Origin: Luteimonas sp. 9C
Lineage (GTDB): Bacteria > Pseudomonadota > Gammaproteobacteria > Xanthomonadales > Xanthomonadaceae
DNA length: 64,000 bases
Direction: 5' to 3'
Assembly: GCF_902506295.1 (NCBI RefSeq)
Contig: NZ_LR733312.1
Coordinates: forward strand, 1,998,089-2,062,088
Below, one piece after another: positions 9,159 through 19,314 of this stretch (position 1 is its first letter; each line of letters opens with the position of its first letter). The notes below the pieces were generated by a model that was given only the letters and a program-made list of their open reading frames with translations, made no database searches and was not told the DNA's origin. The translations under genes were made by a program, and so were the position numbers.

Positions 9159-9224
9159 GGGCGTGGCGCTTGCGCCACGCCCTGTTCCGCTGCGGCTTCG
9201 GCGCCGCGGCCGCAGCGGAACAGG
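9159..9224 (+). terminator. Double hairpin after fliC
   Basis: Two consecutive stems follow the fliC stop. The first pairs 9159-9169 with 9172-9182 (11 bases). The second pairs 9181-9195 with 9210-9224 (15 perfect base pairs, CCTGTTCCGCTGCGG with its complement). They overlap by two bases, so they compete slightly. There is no T-tract, so function as a classical intrinsic terminator is uncertain; they may protect the abundant fliC mRNA. Confidence 0.6.
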
Positions 9225-9354
9225 GCGATACGACTCCACCCGCCTCATCCACCTCGCCAGACTGGGCTTTCATGACCGCAGACTTCGCCATCGCCATGCA
9301 GCAGCCCGGTCGCCCGGTGCGCGCGGGCGCGTCGCGGGCTGGAGCCCAACACTG

Positions 9355-10692
9355 ATGGCCGGCCTCGGCAGCGTTGGATCCGGCCTCGATCCGGCCACGA
9401 CCGCGCAGCAACTGGTCGCCGCCGAGCGTGCGGTCGCGGACAACCGTCTCGCCCGGACCGAAACCAAGATCAAAGCGGAGGTGTCTGCGGTCGCGACGCT
9501 TCGCTCGGCGATGTCGGCCCTGCAGTCCGCGCTCCGCACCTTGGCGGCGCCCGCCGCTTCGCAGCCGCGCAGCGTGGGCCTGTCCAGCGCCGGCGCGTTC
9601 ACGGCCACGGCGGCCTCGGGCGCGCCAACCGGACAGTTCGAGGTCGAGGTCCAGCAGCTCGCACGTGCGCAGAAGCTTGCATCGGGTCCGTTCGATACCG
9701 CCGCGGCCAGCGTCGTCGGCACCGGCACGCTGTCGATCTCGGCCGGCGCGCACCAGTTCGACATCGAGATCGTCGCCGGCAAGAACTCGCTCGGCGACAT
9801 CCGTGATGCGATCAACGCGCAGGCCGCCGGCAAGGGCGTGCAGGCCACCCTGGTCAACGGCGATGGCGGCACCCGCCTGGTGCTGAGCGCCGTCGACAGT
9901 GGCACCGCGAACACGATTACCGTGAGTGCGAACGGTGGTGATGGCGGACTGGCCCAACTCTCGACCGGCGCTGGCATGACGTCACTGGTCGCCGCACAGG
10001 ACGCAATGGTCGTCGTCGACGGCATCACCCGCACCAGCGCGTCCAACACCATCACCGATCTGCTGCCGGGCATCAGTTTCACGCTGACCGAAGCGAAACC
10101 GGGCACCACGGTGCAGATGAATGTCGGCATCGACACCGCGGCCCAGCTGGCGTCGGTCAAGACCTTCGTCGAGAAGTACAACGCGGCGCTATCGACGACG
10201 GCCAGCCTGACGTCCTACAACGCCGCCACCCAGACTGCGGCGGTATTGAACGGCGACTCGATGGTCCGCAGCCTGACGCGCGAGCTGCGCGACATGGTCG
10301 GTGGCGAGGTCACGATGCTCAAGGACATGGGGATCGCCATCGCGAAGGACGGCAAGCTGACGCTCAACGAAGCGGACTTCACCGCCGCGGTCGCCAGGGA
10401 TCCGTCGGTCGTGGGCAAGGGCTTCGGCACTGGCGACACCCTCGGCGCGAAGCTCAACGGCACGATGACCTCGCTGCTCGCAGCCGACGGGCCCCTGAAG
10501 ACCCGCGACGACAGCCTGACCCAGCGTACCAAGACGCTGACCCAGCAGCGCGACGCGCTCGACCGGCGCATGTCGCTGGCGGAAGCACGTTACAAGGCAC
10601 AGTTCATCGCCCTCGATACGCTGGTGACCAAGCTCCAGAGCAGCAGCAACTTCCTGTCCCAGCAACTCTCGTCCTCGACGAGTGCCACGTGA
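9355..10692 (+). CDS. fliD: Flagellar filament cap protein FliD (HAP2)
   Basis: FliD forms the cap that folds flagellin at the filament tip. The 445-residue protein starts MAGLGSVGSGLDPATTAQQL, the usual FliD opening, and ends in a long coiled coil with QRTKTLTQQRDALDRRMSLAEARYKAQF. ATG 9355 is chosen because the frame upstream encodes Arg-rich sequence unlike FliD; a GGAG stands 10 bases before it. A 27-codon frame (9272-9355) ends on a TGATG overlap with this start. No clear sigma-54 or sigma-28 site was found in the 207-base gap after fliC. Confidence 0.93.
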   Translation: MAGLGSVGSGLDPATTAQQLVAAERAVADNRLARTETKIKAEVSAVATLRSAMSALQSALRTLAAPAASQPRSVGLSSAGAFTATAASGAPTGQFEVEVQQLARAQKLASGPFDTAAASVVGTGTLSISAGAHQFDIEIVAGKNSLGDIRDAINAQAAGKGVQATLVNGDGGTRLVLSAVDSGTANTITVSANGGDGGLAQLSTGAGMTSLVAAQDAMVVVDGITRTSASNTITDLLPGISFTLTEAKPGTTVQMNVGIDTAAQLASVKTFVEKYNAALSTTASLTSYNAATQTAAVLNGDSMVRSLTRELRDMVGGEVTMLKDMGIAIAKDGKLTLNEADFTAAVARDPSVVGKGFGTGDTLGAKLNGTMTSLLAADGPLKTRDDSLTQRTKTLTQQRDALDRRMSLAEARYKAQFIALDTLVTKLQSSSNFLSQQLSSSTSAT

Positions 10693-10694
10693 GA

Positions 10695-11087
10695 ATGACC
10701 ATGCACGCGCGCAATCTCGCCAACCAGTACAAGCAGACCGGCGCCGCCAGTGCCGCGCTCGACGCCAGCCCGCACCAGCTGATCGCGATCATGCTGTCGA
10801 CCGCGCGCGAGCGCATCCGCCTGGCGCTGGCCTGTCTGGAACGCGGCGACGTGCCGCGCAAGGCGCATGCGATCACCGACGCCTGCGCGATCATCGGCGG
10901 GCTCAACAGCTCGCTGAACCTCGAGGCCGGTGGCGAGATCGCCGACGGCCTCTCGGCGCTGTACGACTACTGCCAGCGTCGGCTGCTGGAAGCCAATCTC
11001 AACAACGATGCCTCGCCGCTGCGCGAGATCGATGACATCCTCGGCGACATCGAAGGCGCCTGGCGCCAGATCGCTCCCAAGGACTGA
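10695..11087 (+). CDS. fliS: Flagellin export chaperone FliS
   Basis: FliS binds the C-terminus of flagellin in the cytoplasm to stop premature polymerisation. The protein of about 130 residues is all-helical with the family features NQYKQTGAASAALDASPHQLI near the start and a conserved YDYCQRRLLEAN segment near residue 90. Three starts are close together (GTG 10689, ATG 10695, ATG 10701); the middle one is used here. It follows fliD with almost no gap, in the classic fliD-fliS order. Confidence 0.93.
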   Translation: MTMHARNLANQYKQTGAASAALDASPHQLIAIMLSTARERIRLALACLERGDVPRKAHAITDACAIIGGLNSSLNLEAGGEIADGLSALYDYCQRRLLEANLNNDASPLREIDDILGDIEGAWRQIAPKD

Positions 11088-11091
11088 CCCG

Positions 11092-11400
11092 ATGGCGTCC
11101 CAGCACCCCGCGCTCGCCCGTGTGCCCGAACTGCCGACCGAGGCCGTGCGCGCGGCGATCGCCGCGGAGGACTGGGACACGGCAGCGTCGCTGCTCGAAT
11201 CGCATCACGGCGAGATCGTGCTCGCACTGGCCAGGGTCGATCTGAAGGTCGTCGCGCGCCAGCCCTGGCTGGACCTGCTGGCCGCGCACGGCGTGCTGAT
11301 CGAGGAACTGCGCGCCGCCCGCGATGCGGCCTCGGCAGAACTCGCGCGCCTGGGCCATGGCCGGCGCGGCGCCAACGCCTGGTTGCGGGCCCTCGCATGA
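11092..11400 (+). CDS. Small helical protein, FliT-like position
   Basis: This 102-residue acidic, Ala/Leu-rich protein is predicted to be helical, with no signal peptide or membrane segment. It lies directly after fliS and overlaps the next gene by ATGA, the position where FliT, the FliD chaperone, is found in other bacteria. Sequence similarity to FliT is weak by eye, so the role as a FliT-type chaperone is inferred from size, composition and neighbours. ATG 11092 is used because the frame upstream is inside fliS. Confidence 0.6.
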   Translation: MASQHPALARVPELPTEAVRAAIAAEDWDTAASLLESHHGEIVLALARVDLKVVARQPWLDLLAAHGVLIEELRAARDAASAELARLGHGRRGANAWLRALA

Positions 11401-11984
11401 GCGCCGCCGATCTTCCGACGCTGACGCCGGCGCAGGCGCGCGACGCGCTGTTCGGCGACATCCTCACCCTGCACGAGACGCGCTCGGCGACCTTTCTGCC
11501 CGGCGCGCTGGACGATGTCACACGCGAGCGCCTGGCCCTGCAGGGCGAAGCGCTGTTGCGTGGGCTGGCGGTCATCGACGACGGCGCGCCGCGGGCCGAG
11601 GATCCCGACCAGCCGGCCGACCCGGTGCTGCTGCGGCTCGAAGCCAAGCTCGACGTGCTGACCCTGCTGATGACCGGCTTCGCCGCCGCGCAGGGCGCGA
11701 TCGACGCGCCTGTCGTCCTGACCTGGTCGGCGCGCGGCGCCGAGGTGCAGGTGCGCGGTGCGTATGCGATCGGCACCGAAGGCGCCTTCCGCATGTCGGC
11801 CAGCGACTGGCTGCCGACCCCGCTCATGGTGCCGGCGACGGTCGTGGCGAGCGTCCCCGGCGACGACGGCGTGAGCCGCGTCTGGCTGCGCTTCGGACCG
11901 GTGTCGCCTTCGCTCGCCGATGCCCTCGAACGCCACGTGTTCCGTATCCATCGCCGCGAAGTCGCCGAGATTCGTCGACGTTGA
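11397..11984 (+). CDS. PilZ-like flagellar-cluster protein (tentative)
   Basis: This is a 195-residue soluble protein. It shows a helical N-terminal half with a possible coiled coil (about 72-100, LLRLEAKLDVLTLLMTGF) and a C-terminal half rich in beta strands (about 105-180). Xanthomonads carry PilZ proteins with added helices, and the layout is similar. However, the c-di-GMP motifs RxxxR and D/NxSxxG are not visible, so any PilZ domain here is degenerate. It overlaps the FliT-like gene by ATGA. Its position in the filament operon suggests a motility role, but the function is unknown. Confidence 0.45.
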   Translation: MSAADLPTLTPAQARDALFGDILTLHETRSATFLPGALDDVTRERLALQGEALLRGLAVIDDGAPRAEDPDQPADPVLLRLEAKLDVLTLLMTGFAAAQGAIDAPVVLTWSARGAEVQVRGAYAIGTEGAFRMSASDWLPTPLMVPATVVASVPGDDGVSRVWLRFGPVSPSLADALERHVFRIHRREVAEIRRR

Positions 11985-12073
11985 TCGCATCGCGAGCGTG
12001 ATGTCCAGCCTGTCGCGGCCTGCCGATCTTCGTTAAGGTGCAGGCCGGGGACACGAGGAGCAGGGTCACGGAC

Positions 12074-12706
12074 GTGATTCGGGTACTGATTTGCGACGAC
12101 CATGCGCTGATGCGCGCGGGCGTCCGCCGGCTGCTCGAAGCGATGGACGGCGTCGAGGTGGTCGGTGAGTCCGGCAACGCCGACGACGTGGTCATGCGCG
12201 CGCGCCAGACCCTGCCCGACATCGTGGTACTGGATCTGTCGCTCAAGGGCCGCAGCGGCTTCGACGCGCTGGCCGAACTGCGCCTGGCCGTGCCGGAGAG
12301 CCAGATCGTGATCCTGTCGATGCACGAGGACGTACTGCACGTGCGCGAAGCGCTGTCCCGCGGCGCACTCTGTTACGTGGTCAAGGATGCACAGCCGGCG
12401 GAGCTGGAAATCGCCCTGCGCGCCGCCGTCAATGGCCGGACCTTCCTGAGCCCGCAGGTCTCGGCGCCGCAGCTGCGCAGCTATCGCGCCGAACGCGCGC
12501 CGGGTGATGTCGAAAACCTGCCGCGCCGGCAACGCGAGATCCTCAACGCACTCGGCGCAGGCCGCAGCACCAAGCAGATCGCCGCGGATCTGGCGATCAG
12601 CATCAAGACGGTGGAAACCCACCGTTCGCGGATGATGGAAGCGCTCGGATGCCGGAATGCCGGCGAACTGCTGCGTATCGCGATGCGGCACCACGATCGG
12701 CCCTGA
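12074..12706 (+). CDS. NarL/FixJ-type DNA-binding response regulator
   Basis: The 210-residue protein has a receiver domain (1-120) with Asp8, Asp9, the phosphoacceptor Asp54 in VVLDLS and the conserved Lys in YVVKDA. A LuxR-type helix-turn-helix follows at about 145-205, with RQREILNALGAGRSTKQIA and KTVETHRSRM. The start is the GTG at 12074 (MIRVLICDDH); GAGGAG at 12055-12060 may be its binding site, although 13 bases away. No kinase gene is adjacent. The nearest candidate is the soluble kinase at 39508-40143. It lies just upstream of rpoN-fleQ, so it may control them, but this is inference. Confidence 0.85.
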   Translation: MIRVLICDDHALMRAGVRRLLEAMDGVEVVGESGNADDVVMRARQTLPDIVVLDLSLKGRSGFDALAELRLAVPESQIVILSMHEDVLHVREALSRGALCYVVKDAQPAELEIALRAAVNGRTFLSPQVSAPQLRSYRAERAPGDVENLPRRQREILNALGAGRSTKQIAADLAISIKTVETHRSRMMEALGCRNAGELLRIAMRHHDRP

Positions 12707-12723
12707 GCGCCGCAAACCGCTCT

Positions 12724-12754
12724 GCAGGATGGGTCGAGCACAGCGAAACCCATC
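12724..12754 (+). repeat. REP element (family B), left of an inverted pair
   Basis: GATGGGT and ACCCATC arms frame a CGAGCACAGCGA centre; the leading tetranucleotide is GCAG, not GTAG. It faces the copy at 12850-12880 across about 95 bases, making a BIME-like pair. Confidence 0.75.
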
Positions 12755-12849
12755 GCGCCATGTCCATGTGGCCTGCGTCGGAAAGGCGTCATCGTGCTGA
12801 TGCCGTCCCGACGCCCAGCGGCGCCACTCGACGCGTCATGCACACCTTC

Positions 12850-12880
12850 GATGGGTTTCGCTGCGCGCTATCCGTCCTAC
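12850..12880 (-). repeat. REP element (family B), right of an inverted pair
   Basis: On the minus strand it reads GTAG, then a GACGGAT arm, then the AACCCATC arm, so one arm has diverged. The gap 12707-13198 between the response regulator and rpoN holds this pair, a CRP/Clp-type site at 12987-13002 and a tandem 10-base repeat at 13012-13031. Confidence 0.7.
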
Positions 12881-12986
12881 GGCGGGCCGCAGGTAGGCTG
12901 CCCTGACATGAGCGCCCGCGGCACGCGTCTTGCCGGATGCGGCGGTCGATCCCGACATGATCGAAAAAAGCGTCGAAAACCCGACT

Positions 12987-13002
12987 TGTGATCGCCGTCA
13001 CA
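12987..13002. promoter_or_regulatory. CRP/Clp-type binding site upstream of rpoN
   Basis: TGTGA-TCGCCG-TCACA matches the CRP consensus TGTGA-N6-TCACA perfectly in both half sites. In Xanthomonadaceae this consensus is bound by Clp, a CRP-family protein whose activity is lowered by c-di-GMP. It lies about 200 bases before the rpoN start, in the only gap that can hold the promoter of the rpoN-fleQ pair. The regulatory role is inferred. Confidence 0.7.
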
Positions 13003-13198
13003 CGTGACGCGCCGCGTCATTCCGCGTCACTTCACACGGCTTTCACGTCATTTTCACGACACAAAGTCAGGGCTGCCCTGACACCCCGACAGGAACGCCC
13101 TGAATGGGCGACGGGTTTGCCCTGATTCGTGGGACAGGAACCCGACGTCACGATGTCTTCACTGGCTGACGGGGTGTCGGCCTTGGGGATTCGAAGTG

Positions 13199-14598
13199 AT
13201 GAAGGGCACTCTCCGCGCCGGGATGGCGCAGGGCGTCAATCTGACGCCGCAACTCCTCCAGTCCATCCGTCTGTTGCAGCTGACCTCGCAGCAGCTGGCG
13301 ACCGAACTCCAGCAGACCCTCGAGCGCAATCCGCTGCTCGAGCAGGACGAGCCGGAGCTGGACATCGAGACCCCCGAAGCCGACATCGCCGGCTTCGAAG
13401 CGGCCGCCTGGGACGAGCTGCCCGAGCCCGCATTCCTCGCCGGCCTCGGTGGCAACGGCAGCGCTGGCGGCTTCGATGACGATGCCACCGCGCGCATCGC
13501 CGACGGCGAATCCACCGACATGCGCCAGCGCCTGCTGTCGCGCCTGGCGCTGGAATGGGCCGCCACGGATCTGCCGCTGGCCGCGTTCTGGCTCGACCGC
13601 TGCGATGACAACGGCTACCTGGAACAGTCGCTCGTCGAACTGCAGGCCGAAGGCGAAACCGAATTTCCCGGCCGCGGCGACGATCTGAACATCGCGCGCC
13701 AGCGTCTGCTGCACGGCGAGTGGCCGGGCATGGCCGCGACCGATCCGACCGAATGCCTCTCCGCGCAGCTGCGCGTGCTTCTCCCCTCCGATGCCCGCTC
13801 GCTGGCGCTGCGCATCCTCGCCGAGCACGTCGACCTGCTGGCTGCGCACGACGATGCGGCCCTCGCGCTCGCGCTGTCGGTCGACACCACGGCGGTGCGC
13901 GACGCGGTCGCCCTGATCCTGTCGCTGCGCGCGCATCCGGTCGAAGCGCCGGCCGCGACCGAGGACAGCCACATCGTGCCCGACGTCGTCACCTGGCACG
14001 CGGGCGGCGCCTGGCGCGTCGCGCTGGGCCGCCACACCACGCCGCGCGTGCGCATCAGCGCGCATTGCGAGCGTGCGCTCGCCGGCAGTGACCACAGCGT
14101 GCTGCGTGGCCTGCTCGACGAGGCCCGCTGGCTGGTCCGCGGCCTGGCGATGCGCAACGACACGCTGTTCCGCACCGCGCAGCTTCTGGTGACGCGCCAG
14201 CGCGGTTTCCTCGAACAGGGCGACGAAGCGATCCTGCCGTTGACCCTGCGCGAGGTCGCCGATGCGATCGGCGTGCACGAATCCACCGTCTCGCGCATCG
14301 TCGCCGGCAAGTACATCCAGACCCCGCGCGGCACGATCGAACTCAAGCGCCTGTTCGCGGTGCGGCTCGAAGGCGCCGACGTGTCGGGCAGCGCGGTCCG
14401 CGCGATGGTCAAGCGCCTGATCGACGACGAGCCGCGCCACGCGCCGCTGGCCGACGACGTGATCGCCGGCATCCTCGCCCGCCAGGGCGTGCGCATCGCC
14501 CGCCGCACCGTCGCCAAGTACCGCGACCAGCTGTCGATCGGCCCCGCCAAGGCCCGCCATTCCAACCGCACCGCCGTCGCCCTGCAGGTCGCCGCCTG

Positions 14599-14599
<1 letters not shown>
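13199..14599 (+). CDS. rpoN: RNA polymerase sigma-54 factor (RpoN2-like)
   Basis: Sigma-54 directs RNA polymerase to -24/-12 promoters and needs an enhancer-binding ATPase. The 466-residue protein has region I (1-50, with [19 protein letters not shown]), an acidic region II (50-110), the core-binding region, a helix-turn-helix near 365-385 ([21 protein letters not shown]) and the RpoN box [12 protein letters not shown] at about 434-445. ATG 13199 is used; a GTG lies directly before it. It overlaps fleQ by one base. Xanthomonads often have a second rpoN elsewhere; this copy sits in the flagellar cluster and so is likely dedicated to motility. Confidence 0.95.
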
Positions 14600-16098
<1,499 letters not shown>

Positions 16099-16106
16099 CG
16101 ACCCGC

Positions 16107-16121
16107 TGGCACGGGAATTGC
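16107..16121 (+). promoter_or_regulatory. Sigma-54 promoter of the fliE operon
   Basis: TGGCAC-GGGAA-TTGC is a perfect match to the -24/-12 consensus. Transcription should start near 16133, giving a leader of about 23 bases before the fliE ATG. It would drive fliEFGHIJK, presumably activated by FleQ. Confidence 0.9.
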
Positions 16122-16155
16122 CTGAACAGCGTAGAGCCGCTGCGAAGCCACCCCG

Positions 16156-16518
16156 ATGACCGACGCCATTTCCTCGATCCTCAGCCAGATCCGTGCGCAC
16201 GAGACCCGCGCGCGTGGCGATGTCGGTCCCGGCAACGCGATCGACACCGCGCTCGGCAACGCGCAGCTGGGCCGCGTCGACAACGGCACCAAAGCGCCGG
16301 GATTCGGTGAACTGCTGTCGGGCGCGATCGACAAGGTCAGCCAGACCCAGGCCCACAGCGGTGCGATGCAGACCGCGTTCGAGCTGGGCGATCCACGCGC
16401 CGACCTCGCCCGCACGATGGTCGCGATGCAGCAGTCGTCGGTCGCCTTCCGCGCCACGGTCGAGGTCCGCAACCGCCTCGTCCAGTCCTACCAGGACGTG
16501 ATGAACATGCCGGTGTAA
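16156..16518 (+). CDS. fliE: Flagellar hook-basal body protein FliE
   Basis: FliE joins the MS ring to the rod. The 120-residue protein has the family's C-terminal half with DPRADLARTMVAMQQSSVAF and ends VQSYQDVMNMPV, as in other FliE proteins. The N-terminal 40 residues are variable. Only a weak GAAG precedes the start. It is the first gene behind the strong sigma-54 promoter and is followed by fliF after 66 bases. Confidence 0.94.
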   Translation: MTDAISSILSQIRAHETRARGDVGPGNAIDTALGNAQLGRVDNGTKAPGFGELLSGAIDKVSQTQAHSGAMQTAFELGDPRADLARTMVAMQQSSVAFRATVEVRNRLVQSYQDVMNMPV

Positions 16519-16584
16519 GTGCGACAGGCCTGATCGTCCGTTCCCGCTCGTCCACCTCCTTCCGCGAAGTCCGAATCCCCGCCC

Positions 16585-18297
16585 ATGAGCGCCGTCTCCG
16601 TTCCCAACGCAGGACTTCCGAAGGCCGCCGCCGCGCTGCGCGACCTCGGCCGTTTCCAGGACATTCCGGTCGTGCGCCAGGCAGGCCTGTTCCTGCTCGT
16701 CGCGGCGACCATCGCGCTCGGCCTGTGGCTGTTCTTCTGGACCCAGAAGCCCGACTACGTGATGGTCTCCGCGGGCCTCGACGCGAAGTCGACCAGCCAG
16801 GCCGCCGACACGCTGCGCACGGCGCAGATTCCGGTGCGTCTCGACGCGGCCACCGGCGGCCTGTCGGTGCCCGCCGACCAGGCCGGCGCCGCGCGCATGG
16901 CACTGGCCTCGGCCGGTCTGACCGCGGCCGGCCCGGCCGGCTTCGAATCGCTGCAGGGTGACCAGGGTTTCGGCACCAGCCAGTTCGTCGAGACCGCGCG
17001 CTACCAGCACGCGATGGAAATCGAACTGGCGCGCACCATTTCCAACCTGCGCCCGGTGCGCGAGGCGCGCGTGCATCTCGCGATTCCCAAGCCCTCCGCG
17101 TTCACCCGCCAGAACGAACCCGCCAGCGCGTCGGTCGTGCTGCAGCTGCATGCGGGCCAGGCGCTGGAGCAGAGCCAGATCGACGCGATCGAGCGCCTGG
17201 TCGCGTCCAGCGTGCCGGACCTCTCGCCCGAGCGCGTGACCGTGGTCGACCAGTTCGGCCGTCTGCTGTCCAATCCCGATCCCGACAGCGCCGACGCCGT
17301 CACCGGAAAGCAGTTCGAGCAGCAGCGCCGCCAGGAAGCACTGTACGTGCAGCGCATCGAGGAGCTGCTGGCACCGATGACCGGCCCGGGCCGCGTCAGC
17401 GCCAAGGTCAGCGTGGACATGGACTTCGCCACCACCGAGCAGGCCAGCGAAACCTACGGTCCGCAGGCGGCGATCGTGCGCAGCGAGCAACTGTCGGAGA
17501 GCGGCAACCTCGGCGCCACCGCGCCTGCGCAGGGCGTGCCCGGCGCCGTCGCCAACACGCCCAACGCCGCCAACACCACCGATCCGGCGAACCCGCAGGC
17601 ACAGCCCGCGCAGGCGACCGCCACCGGTCCGGGCAGCCGCAGTTCCACGCGCAACTACGAGATCGACCGCACCCTCACCCACACGCGCCAGGCCGTGCCG
17701 CGCATCCGCCGCGTCACCGCCGCGGTGCTGGTCGACAACGTGGCCGGTGCACCGGGCGCCGACGGCGCGGTGGCCGCGGCGCGTCCGCTCAACGAAGCCG
17801 AGATCACCCGCATCGAGACGCTGGTGCAGCAGGCGATCGGCTTCGATGCGCAGCGCGGCGATGCGGTCTCGGTCGTCAACGCACCGTTCGCCCGCGAAGC
17901 GATCGAGACGCCGGCCGGCCCGCCGATCTGGCAGGACCCGCAGATGCTGCAGATCGCACGCATGGTGCTCGGTGGCATCGCGGTGCTGCTGGTGATCCTG
18001 TTCGTCCTGCGCCCGGCGTTCCGCCAGCTGATCGGCGCGCGCCAGCGCAGCGCCGGCAGCGAACTCGTGCCCGTGGGCGCGGCCGCGGCCGGCACCAGCA
18101 ATCTCGGCACGGTGACCGCCGAAGTCGTCGACGACGACGAAGTGCCGGTCAAGCTGTCCGCCGCCTACTCCCCGAAGCCGGCGCTGCCGCCGGCGCCCGG
18201 GTTCGACCAGAACCTGCAGACGGCGCGCAACGCCGCGAGCGCCGATCCCAAGCGCGTGGCCCAGGTCGTGCGCGAAATGGTGGCCGCCGATGGCTGA
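16585..18297 (+). CDS. fliF: Flagellar MS-ring protein FliF
   Basis: FliF forms the MS ring in the inner membrane, the base on which rod and export gate are built. The 570-residue protein has a transmembrane segment at about 33-52, a large periplasmic part with ring-building motifs (for example GTSQFVETARYQHAMEIELARTI, spread over about 133-155), a low-complexity Pro/Ala stretch near 315-350, a second transmembrane segment near 459-478, and a cytoplasmic tail ending DPKRVAQVVREMVAADG that binds FliG. It overlaps fliG by 8 bases. Confidence 0.97.
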   Translation: MSAVSVPNAGLPKAAAALRDLGRFQDIPVVRQAGLFLLVAATIALGLWLFFWTQKPDYVMVSAGLDAKSTSQAADTLRTAQIPVRLDAATGGLSVPADQAGAARMALASAGLTAAGPAGFESLQGDQGFGTSQFVETARYQHAMEIELARTISNLRPVREARVHLAIPKPSAFTRQNEPASASVVLQLHAGQALEQSQIDAIERLVASSVPDLSPERVTVVDQFGRLLSNPDPDSADAVTGKQFEQQRRQEALYVQRIEELLAPMTGPGRVSAKVSVDMDFATTEQASETYGPQAAIVRSEQLSESGNLGATAPAQGVPGAVANTPNAANTTDPANPQAQPAQATATGPGSRSSTRNYEIDRTLTHTRQAVPRIRRVTAAVLVDNVAGAPGADGAVAAARPLNEAEITRIETLVQQAIGFDAQRGDAVSVVNAPFAREAIETPAGPPIWQDPQMLQIARMVLGGIAVLLVILFVLRPAFRQLIGARQRSAGSELVPVGAAAAGTSNLGTVTAEVVDDDEVPVKLSAAYSPKPALPPAPGFDQNLQTARNAASADPKRVAQVVREMVAADG

Positions 18298-19297
18298 TGC
18301 ATCCGACACCCTGAGCGGCACCCAGCGCGCGGCCGTCGTGCTGCTCTCGCTCGGCGAGGCGCAGGCCGCCGAAGTGCTGCGCCACATGGACGCCAAGGAC
18401 GTGCAGAAACTCGGCGTCGCGATGGCGACCGTCGGCGACATCCCGCACCGCACCGTCGAGCGCGTGATCGGCGAGTTCGCCGACGTCATCACCCAGCCGG
18501 CCAAGATCGGCGACGGCGCCGACGAATACGTGCGCGCGGTGCTGATGCAGGCGCTGGGCGAAGAACGCGCCAGCGGCGTCATCGACCGCATCCTGACCGG
18601 CCAGAACACGCCTGGCCTCGATGCGCTGAAGTGGATGGAGCCCAAGGCGATCGCCGATCTGGTGCGTCACGAGCACCCGCAGATCATCGCGATCGTGCTC
18701 GCGCATCTCGACGGCGACCAGGGCGCCGACGTGCTCAAGTGCCTGCCCGAGACGATCCGCGGCGACGTGCTGATGCGCGTGGCCACGCTCGACAGCATTC
18801 CCGCGCACGCGCTGACCGAACTCAACGACGTGATGGCGCGGCAGTTCTCCGGCACCCAGACCGCCAAGCCCGCCGTCGTCGGGGGCGCCAAGGTCGCGGC
18901 CGGCATCCTCAACTACATGGACGCGGGCAGCGACGAAGCCCTGCTGCAGTCGATCAGCGAAGCCGACGGCGCGCTGGGCGACGAGATCCGCGACCTGATG
19001 TTCACCTTCGACAACCTGGCGACGATGGAAGACCGCACGATGCAGTCGATCCTGCGCGAGGTGTCGTCCGACTCGCTGGCGCTGGCGCTGCGCGGCGCCG
19101 ATCCGCGCGTGCGCACCAAGGTCACCGGCAACATGTCGCAGCGCGCGGCCGAAATCCTGATCGACGACATGGAATCGCGCGGCCCGGTGCGCCTGGCCGA
19201 AGTGGAAGCGGCGCAGAAGGAAATCCTCGCACAGATCCGCAAGATGGCCGAGTCGGGTGACATCACGCTGCAGACCCGGTCGGAGGACTTCGTCTGA
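18290..19297 (+). CDS. fliG: Flagellar motor switch protein FliG
   Basis: FliG is the rotor protein that meets the stator and FliM. The 335-residue length is normal. It has the N-terminal FliF-binding domain (1-100), the middle-domain EHPQ motif near residue 128, and a C-terminal domain with conserved charged residues in LALRGADPRVRTKVTGNMSQRAAE that face the stator. The start lies inside fliF, giving an 8-base overlap. Confidence 0.97.
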   Translation: MADASDTLSGTQRAAVVLLSLGEAQAAEVLRHMDAKDVQKLGVAMATVGDIPHRTVERVIGEFADVITQPAKIGDGADEYVRAVLMQALGEERASGVIDRILTGQNTPGLDALKWMEPKAIADLVRHEHPQIIAIVLAHLDGDQGADVLKCLPETIRGDVLMRVATLDSIPAHALTELNDVMARQFSGTQTAKPAVVGGAKVAAGILNYMDAGSDEALLQSISEADGALGDEIRDLMFTFDNLATMEDRTMQSILREVSSDSLALALRGADPRVRTKVTGNMSQRAAEILIDDMESRGPVRLAEVEAAQKEILAQIRKMAESGDITLQTRSEDFV

Positions 19298-19314
19298 ACG
19301 CCGTTGCGCTCGAC

